Below the pieces are notes generated by a model that was not told where the DNA came from, searched no databases, and saw only the letters and a program-made list of their open reading frames with translations. The translations under genes were made by a program, and so were the position numbers. A stretch of DNA of 22,275 nucleotides from Methylophaga sp. (GTDB taxonomy: Bacteria; Pseudomonadota; Gammaproteobacteria; Nitrosococcales; Methylophagaceae): assembly GCA_014762585.1 (NCBI GenBank), contig JABURN010000142.1:1-22275 (forward strand). Reading direction: 5' to 3'. Positions 7,664 through 15,077 of this stretch are shown piece after piece; position 1 is the stretch's first letter, and each line of letters opens with the position of its first letter.

Positions 7664-8269
7664 TCAGCGCCAGTGTTGACGTAATTCCTCGCGATTCAAC
7701 GCCAGCCATTGCATGGCAATGATCGGGATGGCAGATTCAATCCGGCCGTTTTCCACTAACTGCCAGGCTTCATTAAACGGCATGCTACTGACAGCAATGT
7801 CCTCATCTTCATGATCGAGTCCGTGTACGCCACCGACTTTACTGGCATCGACCCGGCCACAGAACAAGGTGAGATACTCGGAAGTGCCACCGGGGGAAGT
7901 GAAAAACTCACTGATTTTGATGACATCCTGCACTTCACAACCGGCTTCTTCCAACGCTTCTCGACGGGCGACATCTTCAGCCGTTTCACCGGCTTCCATC
8001 GCACCGGCAACAATTTCCAGCAGCCAGGCTTCTTCCTGTTTTGATTTCAGTATGGCACCGGCACGGAACTGTTCAATGATGACCACTTCATCGCGCTGGG
8101 GATCATAGAGCAGAATGCCCACACAGTTACCCCGGTGAAATATTTCCCGCTCGACCGGCTGGCTCCAGCCACCTTCATAAAGCGTGTGTTCAAGCGTGTA
8201 TTTCTTGATATTGAAAAAGCCTTTGAAAGGCATTTCCTCTTTCAGAATACGGAATCGTTTGTCACTCAT
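7664..8269 (-). CDS. nudF: ADP-ribose pyrophosphatase NudF
   Basis: A 201-residue Nudix hydrolase that splits ADP-ribose into AMP and ribose-5-phosphate (E. coli NudF: 209). The N-terminal dimerisation half contains the family's VEREIFHRGNCVGILLYD and VVIIEQFRAGA. The Nudix box is complete: Gly89, Glu95, then REALEEAG at 103-110. The FTSPGGTSEYLTLFCG segment that supplies the substrate loop follows. The ATG overlaps the stop of the upstream DUF3108 gene as ATGA (8266-8269), so it is the last gene of the purM-purN-DUF3108-nudF operon. Its stop touches that of the convergent PGPGW gene. Confidence 0.95.
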   Translation of the reverse strand: MSDKRFRILKEEMPFKGFFNIKKYTLEHTLYEGGWSQPVEREIFHRGNCVGILLYDPQRDEVVIIEQFRAGAILKSKQEEAWLLEIVAGAMEAGETAEDVARREALEEAGCEVQDVIKISEFFTSPGGTSEYLTLFCGRVDASKVGGVHGLDHEDEDIAVSSMPFNEAWQLVENGRIESAIPIIAMQWLALNREELRQHWR

Positions 8270-9024
8270 GGTTGTTCAAGGGCTTTGGCTGATTGAAGTG
8301 GTGTGAAGGCCTGCTCAGCATCAATTCCCTGCAGACGACGCAGCAGGGCGGTGAAAACGGCTTCATCTTCGACATGTTCCAGTTTTACCGGCAGGTAATT
8401 GAGTGCCGGTGCACACCACAAAGTAGTCTCACGGTCATTGGGTTTTTCGCGGTGGCGCGTCAGTTTAATGGTGTCGATCTGACCCATCGGTGTGGTGATG
8501 GTCTCTTGGCCCAGCACTTTAATTTCATAGGTCTTCAACCTGCCACCATCCGCAATCAGGTAATCAACCTGTTTAACTCCCTGACTCAAATCGCGCATCA
8601 GACTGATCTGGTAGACCAGTTTATCCAGCACGCCGGTTTTTATATCCAGTTCCCAGGGATGTTCCCGGTCATCAATGCTGACCTGCTTTTCTCGCCAGTT
8701 GAATTGCATCTGCAGGAATTTGTCTTTCTTACCCCCAGTGCGCTGATAGCGATAGCGCTGCGGGGTGACACGATCTTCAACCAGCTTCCAGACACTGGTT
8801 TCCTCAATGACATCGGGCTTGAAGAATGAGAACACGCCCTTGGCCTGGGACACGGAGTTGAATTTACGCAAGCCGTTTTCCTGTGTCTCAAGTGTGCGTT
8901 TAAGCTCACCGGCCTGGATGCCGTTAAGCTTGACCAGATAATTAGCGGAGAAGTCAGGTATATCCGCTGCCAGCGCAGTGTTGCCTAGGCAAAAGAGCAG
9001 GATATAGCCGAACAGTCTGAGCAT
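8266..9024 (-). CDS. DUF3108 exported protein
   Basis: 252 residues with a clear Sec signal peptide: positively charged MLR, a hydrophobic stretch to about residue 15, and a likely cleavage site ALA|AD near residues 19-20. The mature part opens with DFSANYLVKLNGIQAGELKR and continues as a beta-rich domain typical of DUF3108, with WCAPALNYLPVKLEHVED near the end. A periplasmic or outer-membrane-associated place is inferred; no enzymatic motif is seen. It starts 2 bp after the purN stop and overlaps nudF by 4 bp. A DUF3108 gene beside purN is a recurring arrangement in gammaproteobacteria as far as I recall. No function is established. Confidence 0.88.
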   Translation of the reverse strand: MLRLFGYILLFCLGNTALAADIPDFSANYLVKLNGIQAGELKRTLETQENGLRKFNSVSQAKGVFSFFKPDVIEETSVWKLVEDRVTPQRYRYQRTGGKKDKFLQMQFNWREKQVSIDDREHPWELDIKTGVLDKLVYQISLMRDLSQGVKQVDYLIADGGRLKTYEIKVLGQETITTPMGQIDTIKLTRHREKPNDRETTLWCAPALNYLPVKLEHVEDEAVFTALLRRLQGIDAEQAFTPLQSAKALEQP

Positions 9025-9026
9025 AT

Positions 9027-9620
9027 TTATTCCGTTTGTTGCGAGATCAGCTTCTGTATGGCAGCCGGATAAAGCAGATGTTCCTGCTCCAGTACCCTCG
9101 CTGCCAGTGTATCGGCATCGTCATCAGCTAATACCGGTACTTTGGCCTGCAATATTACCGGACCGTCGTCCAACTCTGCTGTGACAAAATGCACACTGGC
9201 GCCATGCTCGGTTTCACCAGCCTCAATGGCTCGTTGGTGGGTATGCAAACCTTTGAACTTGGGCAGCAGCGACGGGTGGATATTGATCAGGCGGCCTGCG
9301 AAATGCTCAACAAAGTCTGCTGTCAGAATGCGCATAAACCCAGCCAGAATCACAAAGTCCGGTTGGTAACTGTCGATGACTTCTGCCATAGCGGCATCAA
9401 AGCTTTCACGGCTGTCGTACAGCTTGTGATCGATGACTTGCGCATCAATACCCGCTTGCTGGGCATATTCCAGACCAGCGGCATCCGGACGGTTGCTGAT
9501 AACAGCAGCAATATCAACATCCAGCTGTCCCTGATTTGCGGCTTCGACAATAGAACGCATATTACTGCCACGGCCGGAAATTAGGATGACCAGCCGGGCT
9601 TTACTACGAGATTCAGTCAT
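9027..9620 (-). CDS. purN: Phosphoribosylglycinamide formyltransferase (GART) PurN
   Basis: A 197-residue enzyme that transfers a formyl group from 10-formyl-THF to GAR in the third step of purine synthesis. VILISGRGSNM at residues 11-21 forms the phosphate loop. The catalytic residues are in INIHPSLLPKFKGLHTH (Asn113, His115) and AELDDGPVI (Asp151), matching Asn106, His108 and Asp144 of E. coli. The start is taken as ATG 9620, one base after the purM stop. A TTG at 9629 is in frame and would add three residues and overlap purM. No strong Shine-Dalgarno is visible, so coupling to purM is likely. The gene order purM-purN is the E. coli order. Confidence 0.97.
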   Translation of the reverse strand: MTESRSKARLVILISGRGSNMRSIVEAANQGQLDVDIAAVISNRPDAAGLEYAQQAGIDAQVIDHKLYDSRESFDAAMAEVIDSYQPDFVILAGFMRILTADFVEHFAGRLINIHPSLLPKFKGLHTHQRAIEAGETEHGASVHFVTAELDDGPVILQAKVPVLADDDADTLAARVLEQEHLLYPAAIQKLISQQTE

Positions 9621-9621
9621 C

Positions 9622-10677
9622 TCAGCCAATCACTACACTGTCTTCATCGCTGCTGCGGTCTTCAATCTGACCAATCAGATTGGCTTCTTCACCCAGACCA
9701 TGCAACAGACTGAGGGCCGTGTCGGCGTCTTCCGCCGCGACCACAACCACCATGCCGATACCATTGTTAAAGGTACGGTACATTTCCTTGTCTTCGACGT
9801 TGCCCTGTTCCTGCAGCCAGTCAAAGACGGCAGGGCGCTGCCAGCTATCTGCCGCAATCACGGCTTTTTTATCTTCCGGTAACACCCGGGGAATGTTTTC
9901 CAGCAGGCCGCCGCCAGTGATGTGGGAGAGGGCATGAATGCCGAGTTTATTGTTCAGTTCCAGCAAAGATTTCACGTAAATGCGTGTGGGTGCCAGCAGT
10001 TTTTCACCCAGGGTGCTGCCATCAAATTCATCGTTGAGTGATTGACCGCTGCGTTCCAGAATTTTACGGATCAAAGAGTAACCGTTGGAATGTGGGCCAG
10101 AAGAGGCGAGGCCAATCAACTTGTCTCCGGCGGCGACCTTGCTGCCGTCAATAACGCCGTCTTTTTCAACAACACCGACACAGAAACCGGCAAGGTCATA
10201 ATCACCTTCTTCATACATGCTCGGCATTTCTGCCGTCTCACCACCCACCAGCGCGGCACCGGCCTGCAGACAGCCTTCAGCAATGCCCGAAACAACAGAT
10301 TCTGCTACATCGACATCGAGTTTGCCGGTCGCATAATAATCGAGGAAAAACAGTGGTTCTGCACCGAGCACGGCAATATCATTGGCACACATGGCCACCA
10401 GATCGATACCGATGGTGTTGTGTATGCCTGATTCGATAGCCAGACGCAGCTTGGTACCAACCCCATCCGTGCCGGATACCAGCACTGGATGCTTATAGCG
10501 ATCCAGGGGTAATTCAAACAAACTGCCGAAACCACCCAGTCCGGCCATCACACCAGGGCGGCGGGTTTTGGCTGCATGCGGCTTGATGCGATCCACCAGG
10601 GCATTTCCGGCTTCGATATCGACACCGGCATCACGATAACTGAGAGAAGTGCGAGAGGAATCCGCGCGATCGGTCAT
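9622..10677 (-). CDS. purM: Phosphoribosylformylglycinamidine cyclo-ligase (AIR synthetase) PurM
   Basis: A 351-residue ATP-dependent cyclo-ligase, the fifth step of purine synthesis (E. coli: 345). It opens with [18 protein letters not shown] and contains [10 protein letters not shown], the signature [41 protein letters not shown], the [10 protein letters not shown] motif and the [15 protein letters not shown] stretch. It is the first gene of the minus-strand purM-purN-DUF3108-nudF operon. A good Shine-Dalgarno (AGGAAC on the minus strand, 10683-10688) lies about 5 bases before the ATG. It is divergent from the DUF2066 gene across 107 bp. I see no obvious PurR operator in that gap. Confidence 0.98.
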   Translation of the reverse strand: MTDRADSSRTSLSYRDAGVDIEAGNALVDRIKPHAAKTRRPGVMAGLGGFGSLFELPLDRYKHPVLVSGTDGVGTKLRLAIESGIHNTIGIDLVAMCANDIAVLGAEPLFFLDYYATGKLDVDVAESVVSGIAEGCLQAGAALVGGETAEMPSMYEEGDYDLAGFCVGVVEKDGVIDGSKVAAGDKLIGLASSGPHSNGYSLIRKILERSGQSLNDEFDGSTLGEKLLAPTRIYVKSLLELNNKLGIHALSHITGGGLLENIPRVLPEDKKAVIAADSWQRPAVFDWLQEQGNVEDKEMYRTFNNGIGMVVVVAAEDADTALSLLHGLGEEANLIGQIEDRSSDEDSVVIG

Positions 10678-10784
10678 GATTTGTTCCTGAAAATTAATAC
10701 TGGTTGCAGACGCTTAACAGCGCGATCCGGATAGACCGGGCTATAGGTCGTCACACGTTGAAAACAGCGTGTTAGAATACCACA
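10678..10784. promoter_or_regulatory. Divergent purM / DUF2066 intergenic region with candidate leaderless promoter
   Basis: On the plus strand GTCACA (10750-10755, 4/6 to the -35 consensus), a 17-bp spacer and TAGAAT (10773-10778, 5/6 to the -10 consensus) would place the transcription start near 10785, which is the A of the DUF2066 ATG. No Shine-Dalgarno precedes that ATG, consistent with a leaderless mRNA. The spacer carries an inverted repeat, ACACG (10753-10757) and CGTGT (10768-10772), a possible operator. For purM on the minus strand a TATTAA near its 5' leader could be a -10, but no good -35 pairs with it. Confidence 0.4.
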
Positions 10785-11840
10785 ATGCATCGATTATTTA
10801 TTGCCCTAATTTTGCTCAGTCTGACCTATGGCAGCCACGCCGCTGTGGTAGATAATCTATACCAGGCTTCGGCGCCGGTCAGTTCCCGTGACGAGCAGGA
10901 AAGGGCGGCATTGATGCCACAATTACTTCAGCAGGTCATGCTTAAAGTGGTAGGCAACAGAGCCATACTGGAATCAGCACCACTGGCACCGGTTTTGTCA
11001 GACGCTGATCGGTACATGCAGCAGTATGAATACCGCCGTACCAATATTATTGGCGCTGACCTTACTCAGCCTGACGAGCTGTCACTGACGCTGCGATTCG
11101 ACCCGGCTGCGGTCAACCGCGCAGTCAATGAGCTGCAACTTCCTGTCTGGGGCAGTAACCGGCCCGATATTCTGCTTTGGGCGGTTGTCGACAACAGCGG
11201 CGAAGCAAGCATTCTGGGTCTTGAAAGCGCCCCCATGGGGGTATTTCGTCCTCTAAGCCAGGCCGCAGACCAGCGTGGTTTACCTGTTCTGATGCCTTTG
11301 ATGGATCTGCAGGATCAGCAGGCCATTGATCTGAGTGATATTCGTGACGGCAATTGGTCTGTGATTGAGACAGCCTCCGAGCGCTATGGTGCCGATGTCA
11401 TATTGACCGCGGTAATCGGCCTGAGTGGCGATGAAGTTAAAGTCCAATGGCGGGCAGATGGGGCGGGTGTCAGTGATCGTTGGCAATCACAAGGTGATAT
11501 GCAACATGCGTTCGACACAGGCATTGGCCATCTGGCCGATAATCTGGCCTTGCAGTTCGGACAACGGGTTGACCATGGCGGTGAGGCCCAACGTCTGACC
11601 ATGCAAATCAAAGATGTGCTCAATTATGCTGATTTCAGTCGATTGATGGCCTATCTGGAAAAGCTTGAACTCATCACTGATATTCGTGTCATCAATCTCG
11701 GAGAGCGTCAACTGGATCTGGACATTGCTTTCCGAGGCAGTTTCGATGTGTTGCAAAGAACATTCGACGTTGGCAAATTATTAATCGAAGAACCGAAATC
11801 TGACGGCAATGACGCCAAACAATACCGGTTAACACCTTGA
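10785..11840 (+). CDS. DUF2066 exported protein
   Basis: 351 residues. The signal peptide is residues 1 to about 19 (MHRLFIALILLSLTYGSHA, likely cut before AVVDN). The mature start DNLYQASAPVSSRDEQERAAL and the following VMLKVVGNRAI match DUF2066, a family of predicted periplasmic proteins. A further mostly beta region ends with a repeat-like pair (AYLEKLELITDIRVINLGERQLDLDI in two halves). No catalytic motif is recognised. It is the first gene of the plus-strand chain leading to hda and recJ, and a DUF2066 gene near purM and hda is common in gammaproteobacteria. Its stop overlaps the next start. It lacks a Shine-Dalgarno and may be translated leaderless. Confidence 0.85.
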   Translation: MHRLFIALILLSLTYGSHAAVVDNLYQASAPVSSRDEQERAALMPQLLQQVMLKVVGNRAILESAPLAPVLSDADRYMQQYEYRRTNIIGADLTQPDELSLTLRFDPAAVNRAVNELQLPVWGSNRPDILLWAVVDNSGEASILGLESAPMGVFRPLSQAADQRGLPVLMPLMDLQDQQAIDLSDIRDGNWSVIETASERYGADVILTAVIGLSGDEVKVQWRADGAGVSDRWQSQGDMQHAFDTGIGHLADNLALQFGQRVDHGGEAQRLTMQIKDVLNYADFSRLMAYLEKLELITDIRVINLGERQLDLDIAFRGSFDVLQRTFDVGKLLIEEPKSDGNDAKQYRLTP

Positions 11841-12394
11841 GTTTGAAAGATATTCCCAACCTGATTTCCATGCTGCGTATTGTGCTGGTTGCACCGGTCG
11901 TATGGGCACTGGCGACAGAGCAGTTCGAACTGGCATTATTGCTGTTTGCTGTCGCCGGGATATCTGACGGTCTGGACGGTTTTCTGGCCAAGCATTTTCA
12001 CTGGGAATCCCGGCTCGGTTCCATTCTTGATCCCATCGCCGACAAACTGTTACTGGTGGCGAGCTTTGCCACATTAACCTGGCTTGGCTTGCTCCCGCTC
12101 TGGCTGCTATGGCTGGTGCTGGCCCGCGATGTCATTATTATCAGCGGCGGTCTCGCTTATCACTATTATCTCGGACAGTTTGATCTCAGTCCGTTGTGGA
12201 GCAGTAAAATCAACACCACCCTGCAGATTGCCCTGGTTCTGCTGGTGATGATCCAGCAGCAATGGCTGCCTGGGCTGGACAAGGTAGTCACGATTGGCAT
12301 CTGGCTGGTAGTTGCCAGTGTCATTAACAGCGGCACGGAATATGTTCTGGTATGGGGATCGAGAGCATGGCGGCAGATCAAACAAAGAAAATGA
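11837..12394 (+). CDS. CDP-alcohol phosphatidyltransferase family protein (PgsA-like)
   Basis: A 185-residue integral membrane enzyme of the family that moves a phosphatidyl group from CDP-diacylglycerol to an alcohol; phosphatidylglycerophosphate synthase is the closest named activity. The signature D-x2-DG-x2-A-x-x8-G-x3-D-x3-D is seen as Asp44, Asp47-Gly48, Ala51, Gly61, Asp65 and Asp69, but Lys52 replaces the usual Arg. The start is a TTG at 11837 that shares bases with the DUF2066 stop (TTGA). Another TTG is at 11843, and the first ATG (11870) is inside the conserved N-terminal helix, so a TTG start is most likely. The alcohol substrate cannot be read from the sequence, and a second, canonical pgsA elsewhere in the genome is possible. 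Confidence 0.88.
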   Translation: MSLKDIPNLISMLRIVLVAPVVWALATEQFELALLLFAVAGISDGLDGFLAKHFHWESRLGSILDPIADKLLLVASFATLTWLGLLPLWLLWLVLARDVIIISGGLAYHYYLGQFDLSPLWSSKINTTLQIALVLLVMIQQQWLPGLDKVVTIGIWLVVASVINSGTEYVLVWGSRAWRQIKQRK

Positions 12395-13437
12395 GTGATA
12401 CCAACAAACTGATAATCCTATTGAGTTTCATTGCCGGTGGCTGGTTACTATTTCAGCTTTCACCGGTATTGATGCCTTTTTTTATTGCCGCGCTGCTGGC
12501 CTATCTCGGTGATCCGCTGGTCGACAAGCTGGAGAACTGGAAATTATCCCGTACTGTTGCAGTGACAGTCGTATTCGGCGTTCTGTTTATCGCCATGATC
12601 CTGTTATTGCTGGTGCTGTTGCCCATGCTCAGTGGCCAGGTGTCCAAATTGTTTGCCAATTTGCCAGGCTATCTGAACACAGCGCAGCAATCACTTGAAC
12701 CGTTACTGACCAGTGCCGGTCTGCCCAGTGACGTATTTAACCTGCAAACGCTGAAACAGGCACTGAACAGCTACTGGTCCAAGATGGGGGATGTCGCCGG
12801 TGGCGTATTCAGTTATGTCACCCAGTCCGGTATGGCCTTGCTGCAATGGGTGGGTAACCTGGTATTGATTCCGGTTCTGACTTTTTACCTCCTGCGAGAC
12901 TGGGATTTACTGGTCGCCCGCTTCAGGGAGCTGTTACCACGACGAATGTCAGGTAAATTCATTGAAATGTCACTGGAGTGTGATGAGATGCTGGCAGGCT
13001 TCATTCGCGGTCAGTTGATGGTGATGCTGGCACTGTCGATTATTTACACTGTCGGCCTGACTATCATCGGCCTGGAACTGGCTCTGCTGCTGGGCGTTAT
13101 TGCCGGTCTGGTCAGCTTTGTCCCTTATCTGGGACTGATTGTCGGTATTGCCCTGGCAGGACTGGCGGCCTTTTTCCAGTTCGGCGAGTGGCTGCCGGTA
13201 TTCTATGTGGTGATTGTGTTCACCGTCGCCCAATCGATCGAAGGCATGTTGCTGACGCCGCATTTTGTCGGCGAGCGTATTGGTCTGCATCCGGTTGCGG
13301 TGATCTTTGCGGTATTGGCCGGTGGTAAACTGTTCGGCTTCACCGGCGTCCTGCTGGCGTTGCCGGTTGCGGCGGTTGTGATGGTATTACTGCGACATGC
13401 GCATCAGCGTTATGTCAGCAGCCACCTCTATTCCTGA
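12367..13437 (+). CDS. PerM-like AI-2E family permease
   Basis: About 356 residues with roughly eight membrane segments, of the AI-2E/PerM transporter superfamily. The N-terminal pair of helices (LIILLSFIAGGWLLFQ and VLMPFFIAALLAYLGDPLVD) is typical. The C-terminal half holds the family signature QSIEGMLLTPHFVGERIGLH, then HPVAVIFAVLAGGKLFGFTG and a last helix. Substrates of most members are unknown and the family name should not be read as proof of AI-2 transport. Three in-frame ATGs compete: 12352, 12367 (best Shine-Dalgarno, GGGGA 8 bases upstream) and 12391 (ATGA overlap with the previous stop). All overlap the upstream gene. It ends 13 bp before hda, in the order usual for gammaproteobacteria. 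Confidence 0.9.
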   Translation: MAADQTKKMSDTNKLIILLSFIAGGWLLFQLSPVLMPFFIAALLAYLGDPLVDKLENWKLSRTVAVTVVFGVLFIAMILLLLVLLPMLSGQVSKLFANLPGYLNTAQQSLEPLLTSAGLPSDVFNLQTLKQALNSYWSKMGDVAGGVFSYVTQSGMALLQWVGNLVLIPVLTFYLLRDWDLLVARFRELLPRRMSGKFIEMSLECDEMLAGFIRGQLMVMLALSIIYTVGLTIIGLELALLLGVIAGLVSFVPYLGLIVGIALAGLAAFFQFGEWLPVFYVVIVFTVAQSIEGMLLTPHFVGERIGLHPVAVIFAVLAGGKLFGFTGVLLALPVAAVVMVLLRHAHQRYVSSHLYS

Positions 13438-13450
13438 GTTTATTTGATAC

Positions 13451-14155
13451 ATGTCTGTTGCCAAAACCCAGTTAACGCTGCGTCTGACACCACAGGAAAT
13501 TTATCGTCTGGATAATTTCCTGTTTGCTAAACCTGAAACTGAACAGGCGTTGAGCGCTTTTTGTGAACTCGACAGTCTGGATTTTCTTTATCTATATGGT
13601 GAAAAAGGCACTGGCAAAACGCATCTGCTTATTGCCTGTGCCGAACGGGTTCAGCAACAGGGCTTTCGGGTCATTTACCTGTCACTGGCAGAACTGATTC
13701 AGACGGCCCAGCCTGCCGTGCTTGAGTCACTTGAGCAGGCCGATCTGCTCTGCCTTGATGATCTCGAAGCCGTGGCCGGCAAAAGGGAGTGGGAAGTGGC
13801 TTTATTTCACTGCTTCAACCGCCTGCATGATGCGCGGGGGCACTTACTGGTTGCCACCGAACACAACCCCGCCCATATCGAGATTGAATTGCCTGATTTG
13901 CGTTCACGACTGGCCACCGGTCTTGTCTATCATCTGACCACCATGACGGACGAGCAGAAACAGCAGGCGCTGATGCTACAGTCCCAGATCCGCGGTCTCG
14001 CCATGAGTGAGGAAGTGGCGCAATATCTGCTGCGTCACTATGGTCGGGATATGCCGGCACTGATGACCGTCCTGCAACAGCTGGATAAAGCCTCTTTGCA
14101 GGCACAGCGGAAATTGACGATACCCTTTGTCAGGCAGGTGCTCAGCAATGGCTAA
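13451..14155 (+). CDS. hda: DnaA regulatory inactivator Hda
   Basis: A 234-residue AAA+ protein that, with the DNA-loaded beta clamp, stimulates hydrolysis of DnaA-bound ATP and so prevents re-initiation. A clamp-binding motif QLTLRL stands at residues 7-12, as the QL-x-LPL motif does in E. coli Hda. The Walker A loop GEKGTGKTH is at residues 50-58 with a full GKT, where E. coli has GRS. A Walker B-like CLDDLEAV is around 101-108, a sensor-type GHLLVATE follows, and the box VII Arg is in LPDLRSRLATG. The end (LDKASLQAQRKLTIPFVRQVL) is nearly the E. coli sequence. Its last 8 bases overlap the start of the RpfE-type gene. Confidence 0.96.
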   Translation: MSVAKTQLTLRLTPQEIYRLDNFLFAKPETEQALSAFCELDSLDFLYLYGEKGTGKTHLLIACAERVQQQGFRVIYLSLAELIQTAQPAVLESLEQADLLCLDDLEAVAGKREWEVALFHCFNRLHDARGHLLVATEHNPAHIEIELPDLRSRLATGLVYHLTTMTDEQKQQALMLQSQIRGLAMSEEVAQYLLRHYGRDMPALMTVLQQLDKASLQAQRKLTIPFVRQVLSNG

Positions 14156-15077
14156 GGCCCGCCTGAGCCTGGTTCTGTCTGATTTTGCCGTCTTCTTTGC
14201 CAATGAACTGAACCGTGGTTTGGTGCCTGAAAGCATCAGCCGCAGTCTCAATAAGGGTCGTTTCCGCCGGGATGACAGTCCCTATTATCGTCGCCTGTTG
14301 TCGCTGTTCGCTGACAGTCAACTCGACCCGGATGATTTACCGATAGCCGCATTACGCGCCGGCAGCGATCGCAATCTCTGCGCGGATCCCTGCTACCTGC
14401 ATGCAGACCGTGACCAGTTACTGCTGTTTTATCGTGATCTGGACTTAAGCCTCGAAGAGGCCAAGGCTTTCGCCTTGCGTATTCAGCCTTTATTGGATGA
14501 TTTCGAGGCCAGGCTCTGCGTACTCGATGCCGAGAATTGGTTACTCGAATGTCAGCAACTGCCATCGGTCACTTTTAGTGCAAAAGAGGGCTTAAACGGC
14601 CGCCCAGTGGGGGATTATCTGCCCAGAGGGGAAGGGGCTGAAGACTGGATCCGTTTATGGAATGAAATTCAGATGCTGTTGTTCGATTGCCCGGAAAACC
14701 AGGCTCGGGAAGCAGCCGGTAAAGTACCGATTAACAGCCTGTGGTTCTGGGGCAAAGGGGCGATGCCGGCCTGTCGAGCCTGGTCGCATGTTTCAGGCAA
14801 TGCGCCTTTGTTAAAAGCCCTGACGGCTGAAACTCAATCGAATTATCAAACAGGGATTAGTCAGTTTGAACAGATTACCGCAAGACACGCTCTGCACGTG
14901 CTGAGCTTCGATGCAAACGGTGACTGGGATGCACAATGGCAGCAGATAGCCCATAACTGGGTATTACCGGCAATGCGGGCTCTAAAACAATGGCGCTTGC
15001 ATGAGTTAGAGCTCATTATTCCGGAGTGGGGTGATTACAGACTGACGCCGTTATCAAGCTGGTGCTTCTGGCGATGA
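14148..15077 (+). CDS. RpfE-type uncharacterised protein (COG4255-like)
   Basis: 309 residues, soluble, with no signal peptide and no membrane segment. I recognise the hallmark PINSLWFWGKG (around residue 200) and the ADPCYLHADRDQLLLF motif of the proteins annotated as regulatory protein of RpfE type, named after Xanthomonas rpfE. The biochemical function is unknown. A distant resemblance to alkaline-phosphatase/phosphoglycerate-mutase folds has been suggested in annotations but I cannot confirm it. Start: ATG 14148, overlapping the hda stop by 8 bp, with AGGTG about 9 bases upstream; a GTG at 14127 is the alternative. The end overlaps recJ as ATGA (15074-15077). In Xanthomonas rpfE also lies beside recJ, which supports the assignment. 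Confidence 0.8.
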   Translation: MAKARLSLVLSDFAVFFANELNRGLVPESISRSLNKGRFRRDDSPYYRRLLSLFADSQLDPDDLPIAALRAGSDRNLCADPCYLHADRDQLLLFYRDLDLSLEEAKAFALRIQPLLDDFEARLCVLDAENWLLECQQLPSVTFSAKEGLNGRPVGDYLPRGEGAEDWIRLWNEIQMLLFDCPENQAREAAGKVPINSLWFWGKGAMPACRAWSHVSGNAPLLKALTAETQSNYQTGISQFEQITARHALHVLSFDANGDWDAQWQQIAHNWVLPAMRALKQWRLHELELIIPEWGDYRLTPLSSWCFWR

